A stretch of DNA of 12,578 bases, from contig JANNGZ010000388.1 of the NCBI GenBank assembly GCA_031404155.1, forward strand, positions 1 to 12,578, given 5' to 3'. Of the stretch, positions 1-6,585 are shown piece after piece. Position numbers and translations under genes: made by a program. The notes under the pieces were generated by a model. The model was not told the origin of the DNA, ran no database searches, and saw nothing but the letters and a program-made list of their open reading frames with translations. Every line of letters starts with the position of its first letter. Positions within the stretch are counted from its first letter, which is position 1. Origin of the DNA: JANNGZ01 sp031404155 (lineage in GTDB: Bacteria; Pseudomonadota; Gammaproteobacteria; Burkholderiales; Burkholderiaceae_C).

Positions 1-1079
1 GTGGGCCGGCCCGCGTCCAGGTTGGCGGCCACGATGGCGCCACCCGCCCCCGCACCCACCGCCTGCCCGAGGTACATCGCCGAGGTGTTCAATGCGATCA
101 AGGCGCCGGCCAGCGCGGGCGCGGCCTGGGCCATTCGCGCCTGCTGCGCCGAGTTCGACGCGAAGCAGCCCAGCGCCCACGGGATCATGACCAGCGCCAT
201 CAGCCACACGCTGCTGGCCAGCGGCCACAGCAGCAGGCTTAACGCGACCGACGCCAGCAGCCATGTGACCGCACGTGCTGCACCCACGCGGTCAATATGG
301 CGCGAGAGCATCAGGTTGCTGGCCAGGCCACACAGGCCGAACCAGAAGAAGAGGGCGCTGATGCTGGCGGCGTCGGCGTCGAGCACCTGCTTGTAGTAGG
401 GCGCGAGGTAGGTGAAGAGCACGAACTGGCTGCTGCTGGACAGCACGGTCACGATCACCAGCATGAACAGCGCCGGGCGCGTGAACACCTCGCGCCAGGC
501 GGCCAGGCTCAAAGGCGGCGGCCGCACACCGTCGGGCATCGTGCGCCAGACGCCGGCAGCGGCGGCCAGAGCCATCAGCGCCACCAGCACGAAGGCCGAG
601 CGCCAGCCGTAGGTCTCGCCCACATAGGCGCCCAGCGGCATGCCGAACACCGAGGCCACCGACCAGCCGAGGAAGATGAAGGTGATCGCGCGGCCGCGTG
701 CTTCGGGTGGCGCCAGCGCGCCCATCGCCGCGGCGGCCGCGGGTGTGAATGCGGCCGCGCCGAGCATGGTGAGCGCGCGGACCGGGGTCAGCGCGGCAAA
801 GCTCGGCATCGCCGCCGAGAGCAGGTGCCCGAGGGCGTACCAGACGAGCGCGAATACGAGCAGGCGGCGCCGGTCCCAACCCGCCGCCACCGCAGCCAGC
901 AGCGGCGCGCCGAGCGCCATCACGATCGAAGCCACCGTGATCAGCTGCCCACCGACCGCCACGCTGACCTGCAGGTCGCGGGTGATGTCGTTGAGCGAGC
1001 CCGGCGCCACCATCACGCCGCAGCCGATGGCGAAGTTGCCGGCGAGCAAGGACCAACGGATGGACGCTTTGGCGTCCAC
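1..1079 (-). CDS. MFS transporter, partial (C-terminus beyond the left edge)
   Basis: Inner-membrane secondary transporter of the major facilitator superfamily, DHA1/AraJ-like; substrate unknown. The minus frame stays open from 1079 to the left edge, giving 359 complete codons of a protein usually near 390-400 residues, so only the last helix or so is missing. The translation is a series of hydrophobic helices such as LITVASIVMALGAPLLAAV, followed by a basic cytoplasmic loop GWDRRRLL, the usual position of MFS motif A between helices 2 and 3. A further helix pair includes AITFIFLGWSVASVFGMPLG. After a central loop (DGVRPPPLSLAAWREVF) the second half begins with LFMLVIVTVLSSSSQFVLF. The chosen start is a GTG at 1079-1077 whose G is also the last base of the upstream dehydrogenase TAG stop (TAGTG), so the two genes probably share a message and translation may be coupled. 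Family is secure; cargo is not. Confidence 0.88.
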   Translation of the reverse strand, partial: MDAKASIRWSLLAGNFAIGCGVMVAPGSLNDITRDLQVSVAVGGQLITVASIVMALGAPLLAAVAAGWDRRRLLVFALVWYALGHLLSAAMPSFAALTPVRALTMLGAAAFTPAAAAAMGALAPPEARGRAITFIFLGWSVASVFGMPLGAYVGETYGWRSAFVLVALMALAAAAGVWRTMPDGVRPPPLSLAAWREVFTRPALFMLVIVTVLSSSSQFVLFTYLAPYYKQVLDADAASISALFFWFGLCGLASNLMLSRHIDRVGAARAVTWLLASVALSLLLWPLASSVWLMALVMIPWALGCFASNSAQQARMAQAAPALAGALIALNTSAMYLGQAVGAGAGGAIVAANLDAGRP

Positions 1080-2086
1080 TACCGCATCACCTTGAGGGCC
1101 TCGGGGTTGATGATGTTGCTCGGCTGCTTGTTGATGAAGTTCACCACGTTGTCGAACGCGGCGCCGAAGTACATCTCGTAGCTGTCGCGTTCCACATAGC
1201 CGATGTGCGGGGTGCACACCGCATTCTCCAGGCGCAGCAGCGGGTGGCCTTGCAGGATCGGCTCGGTCTCGAACACGTCCACCGCCGCCATGCCGGGGTG
1301 GCCGTGGTTCAGCGCGGCCACCAGTGCGCCGTCTTCGATGAGTTCGGCGCGCGAGGTGTTCACCAGCAGCGCGGTCTGCTTCATGCGCGCCAGGTGTTCG
1401 GCTTTGACCACATGACGGGTGCTGTCGTGCAGGCGCAGGTGCAGGCTGAGCACATCGCACTGCTCGAAGAAGCTCTCGCAGCTGGCCGCGGCGCTGAAAC
1501 CGTCGGCCACCGCCTTGGCGCGGGTGCCCTCGCTGCCCCACACCAGGATGTTCATGCCGAAGGCGCGGCCGTAGCCGGCCACCAGTTGGCCGATCTTGCC
1601 GTAGCCCCAGATGCCCAGCGTGCGGCCCTTGAGCACCATGCCGATGCCGAAGTTGGGCGGCATCGACGCGGCCTTCAGGCCCGACTGCTGCCAGGCGCCG
1701 TGTTTGAGGTTGCCGATGTACTGCGGCACACGGCGCATCGCGGCCATGATCAGGGCCCAGGTGAGCTCGGCCGGCGCCACCGGCGAGCCCACGCCCTCGG
1801 CCACCGCGATGCCCAGGCGGGTGCAGGCCGGCACGTCGATATGCGGCCCGACGCGGCCGGTCTGCGCAATCAGGCGCAGCTTGGGCAGCTTGTCGAGCAG
1901 CGCGCGCGGGAATTGGGTGCGTTCGCGGATCAGCACCAGCACCTCGGCGTCGCGCAGCCGGATCGAGAGCTGCCCGATGCCCTTGACCGTGTTGGTGAAG
2001 ACCTTGGCGTTCAGGTGTTCGAGCTTGGTGGAGCACTCGAGCTTGCGCACCGTGTCCTGGTAGTCGTCGAGGATGATGATGTTCAT
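1079..2086 (-). CDS. D-isomer-specific 2-hydroxyacid dehydrogenase (NAD-binding)
   Basis: 335-residue cytosolic oxidoreductase that interconverts a 2-keto acid and a D-2-hydroxy acid with NAD(P)H. An N-terminal substrate domain begins MNIIILDDYQD. The Rossmann nucleotide-binding domain carries GYGKIG at residues 161-166. The family's active-site residues are visible: Arg246 in LVNTSRAEL, the acidic pair in VFETEP (273-276), and His294 in CTPHIGY. Length is normal. The frame is open further upstream to 2167, but that extension (RRASYPRPDPPAAD) is low-complexity and not family-like, so the ATG at 2086 is preferred, although no good Shine-Dalgarno precedes it. It is divergent from the DUF1993 gene and overlaps the MFS gene by one base, suggesting a transporter/dehydrogenase pair for one organic acid. 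It resembles the PGDH-like branch near SerA and PdxB, but nothing here fixes the substrate. Confidence 0.93.
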   Translation of the reverse strand: MNIIILDDYQDTVRKLECSTKLEHLNAKVFTNTVKGIGQLSIRLRDAEVLVLIRERTQFPRALLDKLPKLRLIAQTGRVGPHIDVPACTRLGIAVAEGVGSPVAPAELTWALIMAAMRRVPQYIGNLKHGAWQQSGLKAASMPPNFGIGMVLKGRTLGIWGYGKIGQLVAGYGRAFGMNILVWGSEGTRAKAVADGFSAAASCESFFEQCDVLSLHLRLHDSTRHVVKAEHLARMKQTALLVNTSRAELIEDGALVAALNHGHPGMAAVDVFETEPILQGHPLLRLENAVCTPHIGYVERDSYEMYFGAAFDNVVNFINKQPSNIINPEALKVMR

Positions 2087-2170
2087 GGGATGCGCCGATT
2101 TTGCATCGGCGGCAGGCGGATCGGGCCGGGGATACGATGCGCGCCTGCACAACTCGGACGGAGACACCCG
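2087..2170. promoter_or_regulatory. Divergent spacer with Shine-Dalgarno for the DUF1993 gene
   Basis: This 84-bp spacer must hold promoters for both the dehydrogenase (minus) and the DUF1993-acylase pair (plus). GGAG at 2160-2163 lies 7 bases before the ATG at 2171 and fixes that start. TACGAT at 2133-2138 could be a plus-strand -10 element, but I find no convincing -35 partner. No clear operator palindrome is visible. Only the ribosome binding site is well supported. Confidence 0.4.
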
Positions 2171-2692
2171 ATGTCCAGCATCTCCATGAGCATCTCAATG
2201 CATTCGGCCAGCGCGCCGGTGTTCATCAAAACACTTTCGAACATGTTGAACTGGCTCGACAAGGCGCAGGCCCACGCCGAGGCGCGCAAGTTCGACCCCG
2301 ACAACTACCTCAGGCTGCGCCTCGCGCCGGACATGCTGCCGCTGAAAAACCAGGTTCAGATTGCGAGCGATGCGGTCAAGGGCTGCCTCGCGCGCCTGGC
2401 CGGCACCGAGACGCCGAAGTGGGAAGACAACGAGGTCACGCTGGACGACCTGCGCGCGCGCATCCGCAAGACGATCGACTTCGCGCAGTCGATCACCGCG
2501 GCGCAGATGGCGGGCAGCGAAATCATGGAGATCGTGATCCCGCGGCGCACCGGCGAGCCGTTGAAGTTCACAGGCGAGGAGTACCTGAAGCACTTTGCGC
2601 TGGCGAACTTCTTCTTCCACGCCACCACCACCTACGCGCTGCTGCGCCAGGCCGGCGTCGAGCTGGGCAAGGCCGACTTCCTGCGCGGCTGA
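2171..2692 (+). CDS. DUF1993 family protein
   Basis: 173-residue soluble, mostly helical protein recognised as a DUF1993 member; the biochemical role of this family is not known to me. From memory it is grouped with the DinB/YfiT-like helical-bundle proteins, some of which bind metal through histidines. Visible family features are the N-terminal helix TLSNMLNWLDKAQAHAE (21-37), the segment LAPDMLPLKNQVQIASD (51-67), a central helix around DLRARIRKTIDFA, and the C-terminal LKHFALANFFFHATTTYALLR (139-159), with histidines at 141 and 150. The ATG at 2171 is chosen because GGAG sits 7 bases upstream; in-frame ATGs at 2186 and 2198 are alternatives. The penicillin acylase gene starts 6 bases after the stop, so the two are very likely co-transcribed, although no functional link is evident. 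Confidence 0.87.
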   Translation: MSSISMSISMHSASAPVFIKTLSNMLNWLDKAQAHAEARKFDPDNYLRLRLAPDMLPLKNQVQIASDAVKGCLARLAGTETPKWEDNEVTLDDLRARIRKTIDFAQSITAAQMAGSEIMEIVIPRRTGEPLKFTGEEYLKHFALANFFFHATTTYALLRQAGVELGKADFLRG

Positions 2693-2698
2693 GCGGCC

Positions 2699-5269
2699 AT
2701 GAAGTGGCTGCGTCGCTCCTTGGTGCTCCTGCTCGCGCTGTGCCTTCTGCTGGTGCTGGCGTTCTGGATCTACACCCGGCGCGCGAGCCCCGAGGTGAAC
2801 GGCACGCTCAGCATGTCCGGGCTGGCCGGAGAGGTGCGCATCGAGCGTGACGGCCACGGCATCCCGAGCATCCGCGCCGGCTCGCTGCGCGACCTGATGT
2901 TTGGCCTGGGTGTGGCCCATGCACAGGACAGGCTGTGGCAACTTGAGACCCACAAGCGCATCGGCTCCGGCCGTCTCGCCGAAGCCTTTGGTGAAGGTGC
3001 GCTGGAGACTGACCGCTTCCTGCGCGCCTTGGGCGTGCGGCGCGCCGCGGCGGCGCAGTGGGAAGCGATCAAAACGAAGGGCAGTGCCGAGTCGCGTGAC
3101 GCGCTCGAAGGCTACAGCGCCGGCATCAACCAAGTCCTGCGCCAGCACCTCGGCGCCCGCACGCCGGAGATGCTGATCCTGGGCCTGCCGCTGGAGGACT
3201 GGAGCCCGGTCGACAGCCTGGCCTGGTCGATCATGATGTCCTGGGACCTCGGCGGCAACTGGAGCTCTGAGCTGTTCCGCATGCGCATGGCGACGAAGCT
3301 GAGCGTGGCGCGCATCGACGAACTGCTGCCCGCCTACCCGGGTGAAAAACCGCTCGCCACCGCCGACTATGCGGCGCTGTACCGCGGCCTGAAGCTGGAC
3401 GCGAAAGTGGCCGGGTTGAACGGTGCGAGAGCGGCTTCCGGCGAGGGTATGGCTGGCGGCTCAGTTGACTTCTCGGTCGGTGGCTCGTTCGAACGCTCGA
3501 TCGACCGCCTGGTGGCGGCCGCGCCGTCTTCGGGCATTGAAGGGGTCGGCTCCAACAACTGGGTGGTGGCCGGCTCGCACACCACCACCGGCAAGCCGCT
3601 GCTGGCCAACGACCCGCACCTGAAACTCTCCGCGCCGGCGCTGTGGTACTTCGCGCGCCTGGAGGCGCCGGGCATCAAGGTGGCGGGTGCCACGATGCCG
3701 GGCCTGCCGCTGGTGGTGCTGGGGCAGAACGAGCAGGTGGCCTGGGGCTTCACCAACACCGGGCCCGATGTGCAGGACCTGTACCTGGAACGCATCAAGC
3801 CCGACGACGCGGGGCAGTACCAGATGCCCGACGGTTCATTTGCCAGCTTCGAGACGGTCGAAGAACGCATCGTGGTCAAGGGCCAGCCGGAGGTGCTGCT
3901 CAAGGTGCGCGTGTCCCGGCATGGGCCGGTGATCTCGGACGCGGGTGGCGTGGCCGACGATGTCATCGGTGCGAGCAAGGCCGCGGACGGCAAGCCCGTG
4001 GACGACAAGGCCGGAGAAGGCCGCGGCGGCTACGCCCTCGCGATGCGCTGGACCGCGCTGGACACCGACACCGACCCGGTCGCCGTGGGCCTGGCGCTGA
4101 ACCGCGCCAAGTCGGTCGACGACTTCATCGCCGCGGCGAGCGCGGGCTGGGTGTCGCCGATGCAGAACATGGTGGTGGCCGACCGCGGGGGGCGCATCGG
4201 CGTGGTCTCGCCCGGCCGGGTGCCGGTGCGCAAACCCGAGCACGACCTCATGGGCCTGGTGCCCGCGCCGGGCTGGGACGCGCGTTACGACTGGGCCGGC
4301 TGGGTGCCGGCGGGTGAAACCCCGCGCGAGGTGGACCCGCCGCGCGGCTGGATTGCCACCGCCAACCAGCGCATCCATGCGCCCGGCTACCCGCACTTCA
4401 TCACCAGCGAATGGGCTCTGCCCTACCGGCAGCAGCGCGTCGAGCAGATGCTCCAGGCCCAGCCGAAACACTCGCTCGATTCGCTGCGCGAGATGCATGC
4501 CGACGAGCTTTCGCTCGCGGCGCAAAAGCTGCTGCCCTGGCTGGCGAAGGCAAAGTCGCAGCACCCGCTGGCGCCCGCCGCGATGCAGCAGCTGCAAGGC
4601 TTCGACGGCCGCATGGCCGCCAACCGCGCCGCGCCGTTGATCTACTGGGCCTGGGTGCGCCAGCTCACCAGCGGCGTGTTTGCCGACGAGGTGGGCGCGG
4701 GTGATTTCTTCACCCGCACGCTGGGCACGCGCAGCTTCCGTGACGGGCTGGAGGCGGTGCTCGAACGGGGCGACGCCTGGTGGTGCGACGACAAGGCCAC
4801 GCCCGCTGCCGAGACCTGCGCGATGCAAAACGACGCCGCGTTCACCCGCGCGCTTGACGAGCTTCAAACCCGCTTCGGCGCCGACCCCGCGCGGTGGCAA
4901 TGGGGCGCGGCGCATCAGGCGCGCAGCGAACACCGGCCGTTCAGCCGCGTCAAGGCGTTGGCCGGGATGTTCGAGTTGCGCGCGCCGGTGGGTGGCGACA
5001 CCTACACGATCAACGTGTCGCGTGTGGGTTTGCGGCCGGATGCGACCACCGGCGAGCTCTACCTCGACGAACATGGCCCGTCGCTGCGCGCGCTGTACGA
5101 CCTGGCTGATTTGAGCCAGTCGCGGGTGATGCATTCGAGCGGCCAGTCCGGCCTGCCCTGGTCGGCGCACTACCGCGATTTCGTGGCGCCCTGGGCGCGG
5201 GTGGAATACGTGCCGCTGTGGGGGCGGGGCGATGCAGCGGCTACGCTGGTGTTGAAGCCGGGCGGGTGA
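2699..5269 (+). CDS. Penicillin acylase family protein (Ntn hydrolase, exported)
   Basis: 856-residue precursor of an N-terminal-nucleophile amidase that hydrolyses an N-acyl amide bond; relatives act on penicillins, aculeacin or acyl-homoserine lactones. Residues 1-25 (basic KWLRR, then a leucine-rich helix) form a Sec signal or signal anchor, placing the enzyme in the periplasm. The alpha-chain region carries DGHGIPSIRA and GVAHAQDRLWQLE. Autocleavage should occur before Ser285 in GVGSNNWVV, making Ser285 the N-terminal nucleophile of the beta chain. The downstream NDPHL is typical, and Asn556 in ATANQR fits the oxyanion-hole asparagine. The cysteine pair in WWCDD...AETC could form a disulfide, consistent with export. 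Length matches the family. The ATG lies 6 bases after the DUF1993 stop. Substrate cannot be assigned; acyl-homoserine lactone acylase is possible but not shown. Confidence 0.93.
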   Translation: MKWLRRSLVLLLALCLLLVLAFWIYTRRASPEVNGTLSMSGLAGEVRIERDGHGIPSIRAGSLRDLMFGLGVAHAQDRLWQLETHKRIGSGRLAEAFGEGALETDRFLRALGVRRAAAAQWEAIKTKGSAESRDALEGYSAGINQVLRQHLGARTPEMLILGLPLEDWSPVDSLAWSIMMSWDLGGNWSSELFRMRMATKLSVARIDELLPAYPGEKPLATADYAALYRGLKLDAKVAGLNGARAASGEGMAGGSVDFSVGGSFERSIDRLVAAAPSSGIEGVGSNNWVVAGSHTTTGKPLLANDPHLKLSAPALWYFARLEAPGIKVAGATMPGLPLVVLGQNEQVAWGFTNTGPDVQDLYLERIKPDDAGQYQMPDGSFASFETVEERIVVKGQPEVLLKVRVSRHGPVISDAGGVADDVIGASKAADGKPVDDKAGEGRGGYALAMRWTALDTDTDPVAVGLALNRAKSVDDFIAAASAGWVSPMQNMVVADRGGRIGVVSPGRVPVRKPEHDLMGLVPAPGWDARYDWAGWVPAGETPREVDPPRGWIATANQRIHAPGYPHFITSEWALPYRQQRVEQMLQAQPKHSLDSLREMHADELSLAAQKLLPWLAKAKSQHPLAPAAMQQLQGFDGRMAANRAAPLIYWAWVRQLTSGVFADEVGAGDFFTRTLGTRSFRDGLEAVLERGDAWWCDDKATPAAETCAMQNDAAFTRALDELQTRFGADPARWQWGAAHQARSEHRPFSRVKALAGMFELRAPVGGDTYTINVSRVGLRPDATTGELYLDEHGPSLRALYDLADLSQSRVMHSSGQSGLPWSAHYRDFVAPWARVEYVPLWGRGDAAATLVLKPGG

Positions 5270-5279
5270 GCCGCCCGGC
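5257..5279 (+). terminator. Terminator-like hairpin at the acylase stop codon
   Basis: A perfect 9-bp inverted repeat, GCCGGGCGG (5257-5265) and CCGCCCGGC (5271-5279), encloses a 5-base loop holding the TGA stop (5267-5269). The stem is all G/C and very stable, at the end of the plus-strand pair and facing a convergent gene. No T-run follows, so it is not a classical intrinsic terminator; it may block 3' exonucleases or act with Rho. Confidence 0.5.
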
Positions 5280-5356
5280 GCGCTGCCCGATCCGCCTTCC
5301 CGCCACACGTTTGAGCGAAACCTTACCGCGGTACCTTCCCGCTGGTCCGGCCCGCT

Positions 5357-5379
5357 CGACAGTCCTGCCCGACCTGTCG
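5357..5379 (-). terminator. Weak inverted repeat after the Cdd1-like gene
   Basis: CGACAG (5357-5362) and CTGTCG (5374-5379) are perfect inverted copies around an 11-base loop, immediately downstream of the minus-strand stop at 5381. The position suits a 3' end hairpin. The stem is short and has no T-run, so support is modest. The rest of the 5280-5356 spacer holds only the 10-bp palindrome TACCGCGGTA at 5324-5333. Confidence 0.25.
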
Positions 5380-5380
5380 G

Positions 5381-5680
5381 CTACACCTGCCCATAGAGCA
5401 GCTTGCGCTGCGGCGTATACGCCCACCACGGCGCGGGCGCGGCGCCGCGCATGAAGTCGGTGGCGGCCATGAAGGTGTCGAGCACGCAGGGGTCCTGGCG
5501 CTTGCCGGTCTGCGCGCACAGGCTCTGGTAGAGCACAAACGCGTCGCGGCCGATCAGGTCGCGCGGGCTGCGGATGCCGATCATGCGCAGGTCGGCCGCG
5601 AGCGACGGGCCGATGTTGGGCAACTGCTCCAGCCGCTCGCACTCGGCGGCGCTCGGGGCTTTGGGCGACTTGACCATCAT
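5381..5680 (-). CDS. Cdd1-like helix-hairpin-helix protein
   Basis: 99-residue small protein matching, by recognition, the Cdd1 or 'pathogenicity locus' family, which carries a helix-hairpin-helix fold. The hairpin segment is LEQLPNIGPSLAADLRMIGI (17-36), with the PNIGPSLA turn typical of non-specific DNA backbone binding. The C-terminal half has the family's DPCVLDTFMAATDFMRG (63-79) and PWWAYTPQRK (84-92). The start at 5680 uses the first of two adjacent ATGs; the frame opens further to 5713, but that part lies in a palindromic intergenic element and is unlikely to be coding. No strong Shine-Dalgarno is visible. lexA ends 87 bases upstream on the same strand, so read-through could make it SOS-responsive, though the element between them may terminate transcription. 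Its molecular role is not established; a DNA-binding or DNA-repair accessory function is a guess from the fold. Confidence 0.85.
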   Translation of the reverse strand: MMVKSPKAPSAAECERLEQLPNIGPSLAADLRMIGIRSPRDLIGRDAFVLYQSLCAQTGKRQDPCVLDTFMAATDFMRGAAPAPWWAYTPQRKLLYGQV

Positions 5681-5701
5681 CGCAAGTCGCGGGCCAGCGC
5701 C

Positions 5702-5746
5702 GGGCCGCCCCAAGCGGCCTGCACTCCCCTCGGGGGTCGCGAGTGC
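5702..5746. repeat. Palindromic intergenic element between lexA and the Cdd1-like gene
   Basis: Two adjacent hairpins fill this stretch. The first is GGCCGC (5703-5708) / GCGGCC (5714-5719) with loop CCCAA. The second is GCACTC (5721-5726) / GAGTGC (5741-5746) enclosing CCCTCGGG. AGCTGGGG follows at 5751-5758. I recall similar sequence as a recurrent intergenic element in Burkholderiales genomes, but only one copy is present here, so its repeat status is from memory. It lies just after the lexA stop and may act as its terminator. Confidence 0.5.
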
Positions 5747-5767
5747 AACGAGCTGGGGACTGTCATT

Positions 5768-6448
5768 TCACATCATCATGTTGTTGCGGATCAGCCCGAC
5801 CGCGATACCTTCGAGCGTGAAGTCGACGTCGCCGAAGGGCACCACGATGGTCTGGAAGTCGGGGTTCTCGGGGATCAGCTCGATGGTGGTGCGGGTCTTG
5901 CGGAAGCGCTTCACGGTGACGTCGTCGCCCAGCCGTGCCACGACGATCTGGCCGTTCTTGGCGTCGCGGGCCTTCTGCACCGCGAGCAGGTCGCCGTCCA
6001 TGATGCCGGCGTCGCGCATGCTCATGCCGCGCACCTTGAGCAGGTAGTCGGGCCGGCGCGGGAACATCGAGGCTTCCATCAGGTAGGTCTGGTCGACATG
6101 CTCCTGGGCCAGGATCGGGCTGCCGGCCGCCACCCGGCCGACCAGCGGCAGCGTGAGTTGCGCCAGGCTCGGCAGCGGCAGGCTGAACTGCTTGCCGCGC
6201 GCCTCGTTGAGCGCGCGCAACGTCTCGCTCTTCAGGCGGATGCCGCGCGAGGTGCCGGTGACCAACTCGATCACACCCTTGCGCGCCAGCGCCTGCAAAT
6301 GCTCCTCGGCCGCGTTGGCCGAACGAAAGCCGAGCTCGGCTGCGATCTCGGCGCGGGTGGGCGGCGCGCCGGTGCGTTCGATGGCGCTTTGCACCAGGTC
6401 GAGAATTTGCTGCTGGCGGTCGGTAAGCTTTGGGGATTCGAGCGTCAT
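5768..6448 (-). CDS. lexA: LexA, SOS-response transcriptional repressor
   Basis: 226-residue repressor of DNA-damage genes, cleaved when RecA filaments stimulate its self-proteolysis. The N-terminal winged helix is complete, from LTDRQQQILDLV (8-19) through the recognition helix region TRAEIAAELGFRSANAAEEHL (31-51). The scissile Ala108-Gly109 bond lies in RVAAGSP. The Ser-Lys protease dyad is Ser143 in GMSMRDAGI and Lys180 in DDVTVKRF, so the protein should be cleavable. The longer Gln/Leu/Pro linker (QFSLPLPSLAQL) is typical of betaproteobacterial LexA, compared with 202 residues in E. coli. The ATG at 6448 is preceded by AAGG five bases away; longer in-frame starts add only low-complexity sequence. 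It is divergent from the asparaginase gene, with a LexA box between them giving autoregulation, and is upstream of the Cdd1-like gene. Confidence 0.98.
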   Translation of the reverse strand: MTLESPKLTDRQQQILDLVQSAIERTGAPPTRAEIAAELGFRSANAAEEHLQALARKGVIELVTGTSRGIRLKSETLRALNEARGKQFSLPLPSLAQLTLPLVGRVAAGSPILAQEHVDQTYLMEASMFPRRPDYLLKVRGMSMRDAGIMDGDLLAVQKARDAKNGQIVVARLGDDVTVKRFRKTRTTIELIPENPDFQTIVVPFGDVDFTLEGIAVGLIRNNMMM

Positions 6449-6480
6449 GGCCTGCCTTTCGTGGGGTTCGTGGACCGCGT

Positions 6481-6518
6481 GCCCGGGGTGCCTGGCTTGT
6501 GACCATGCAGCCCCGGGC
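6481..6518 (-). promoter_or_regulatory. Inverted repeat in the presumed lexA leader
   Basis: GCCCGGGG (6481-6488) and CCCCGGGC (6511-6518) are perfect 8-bp inverted copies separated by 22 bases. If lexA transcription starts near 6548, this hairpin lies in its roughly 100-base leader, 33 bases before the ATG. A role in mRNA folding or stability is possible; nothing shows a ligand or regulator. Confidence 0.35.
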
Positions 6519-6552
6519 GCTTGCCAGTCGAAGCTGGTCGGGCATCCAGTGG

Positions 6553-6568
6553 CTGTATTTTTATCCAG
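6553..6568. promoter_or_regulatory. LexA operator (SOS box)
   Basis: CTGTATTTTTATCCAG matches the CTGT-N8-ACAG LexA consensus with one mismatch (CCAG for ACAG) and has the A/T-rich spacer typical of real boxes; it stands out in this GC-rich DNA. It lies 104 bases before the lexA ATG and overlaps the likely lexA -10, as expected for autorepression. It also ends 11 bases before the asparaginase start on the opposite strand. No tandem second box is visible. Confidence 0.75.
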
Positions 6569-6585
6569 ATGGCGGAAAAATGCAA
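6558..6585 (-). promoter_or_regulatory. Candidate lexA promoter
   Basis: On the minus strand TTGCAT (6585-6580) and TAAAAA (6563-6558) are separated by 16 bases and resemble sigma-70 -35 and -10 hexamers (3/6 and 4/6 matches). The -10 is embedded in the LexA box, the expected geometry for repression. The -35 overlaps the asparaginase start codon. The match is modest; position is the main support. Confidence 0.4.

Noticed and set aside
1205..2170. Upstream extension of the DUF1993 frame
   Set aside because: It is antisense to the dehydrogenase and shadow-like; the Shine-Dalgarno at 2160-2163 supports the ATG at 2171.
3836..5308. Long minus-strand open frame (490 codons) across the penicillin acylase gene
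   Set aside because: It is an antisense shadow: Arg/His/Ala/Gly-rich translation with no family features, opposite a complete, motif-bearing acylase.
5357..5379. CGACAG...CTGTCG as a LexA site
   Set aside because: The half sites are in the reverse order (ACAG then CTGT) with an 11-14 base gap; it is better read as a small 3' hairpin.
6430..6579. Longer asparaginase with a start at 6430
   Set aside because: The extension would begin inside lexA and run through the LexA operator; asparaginase homology starts just after 6580.
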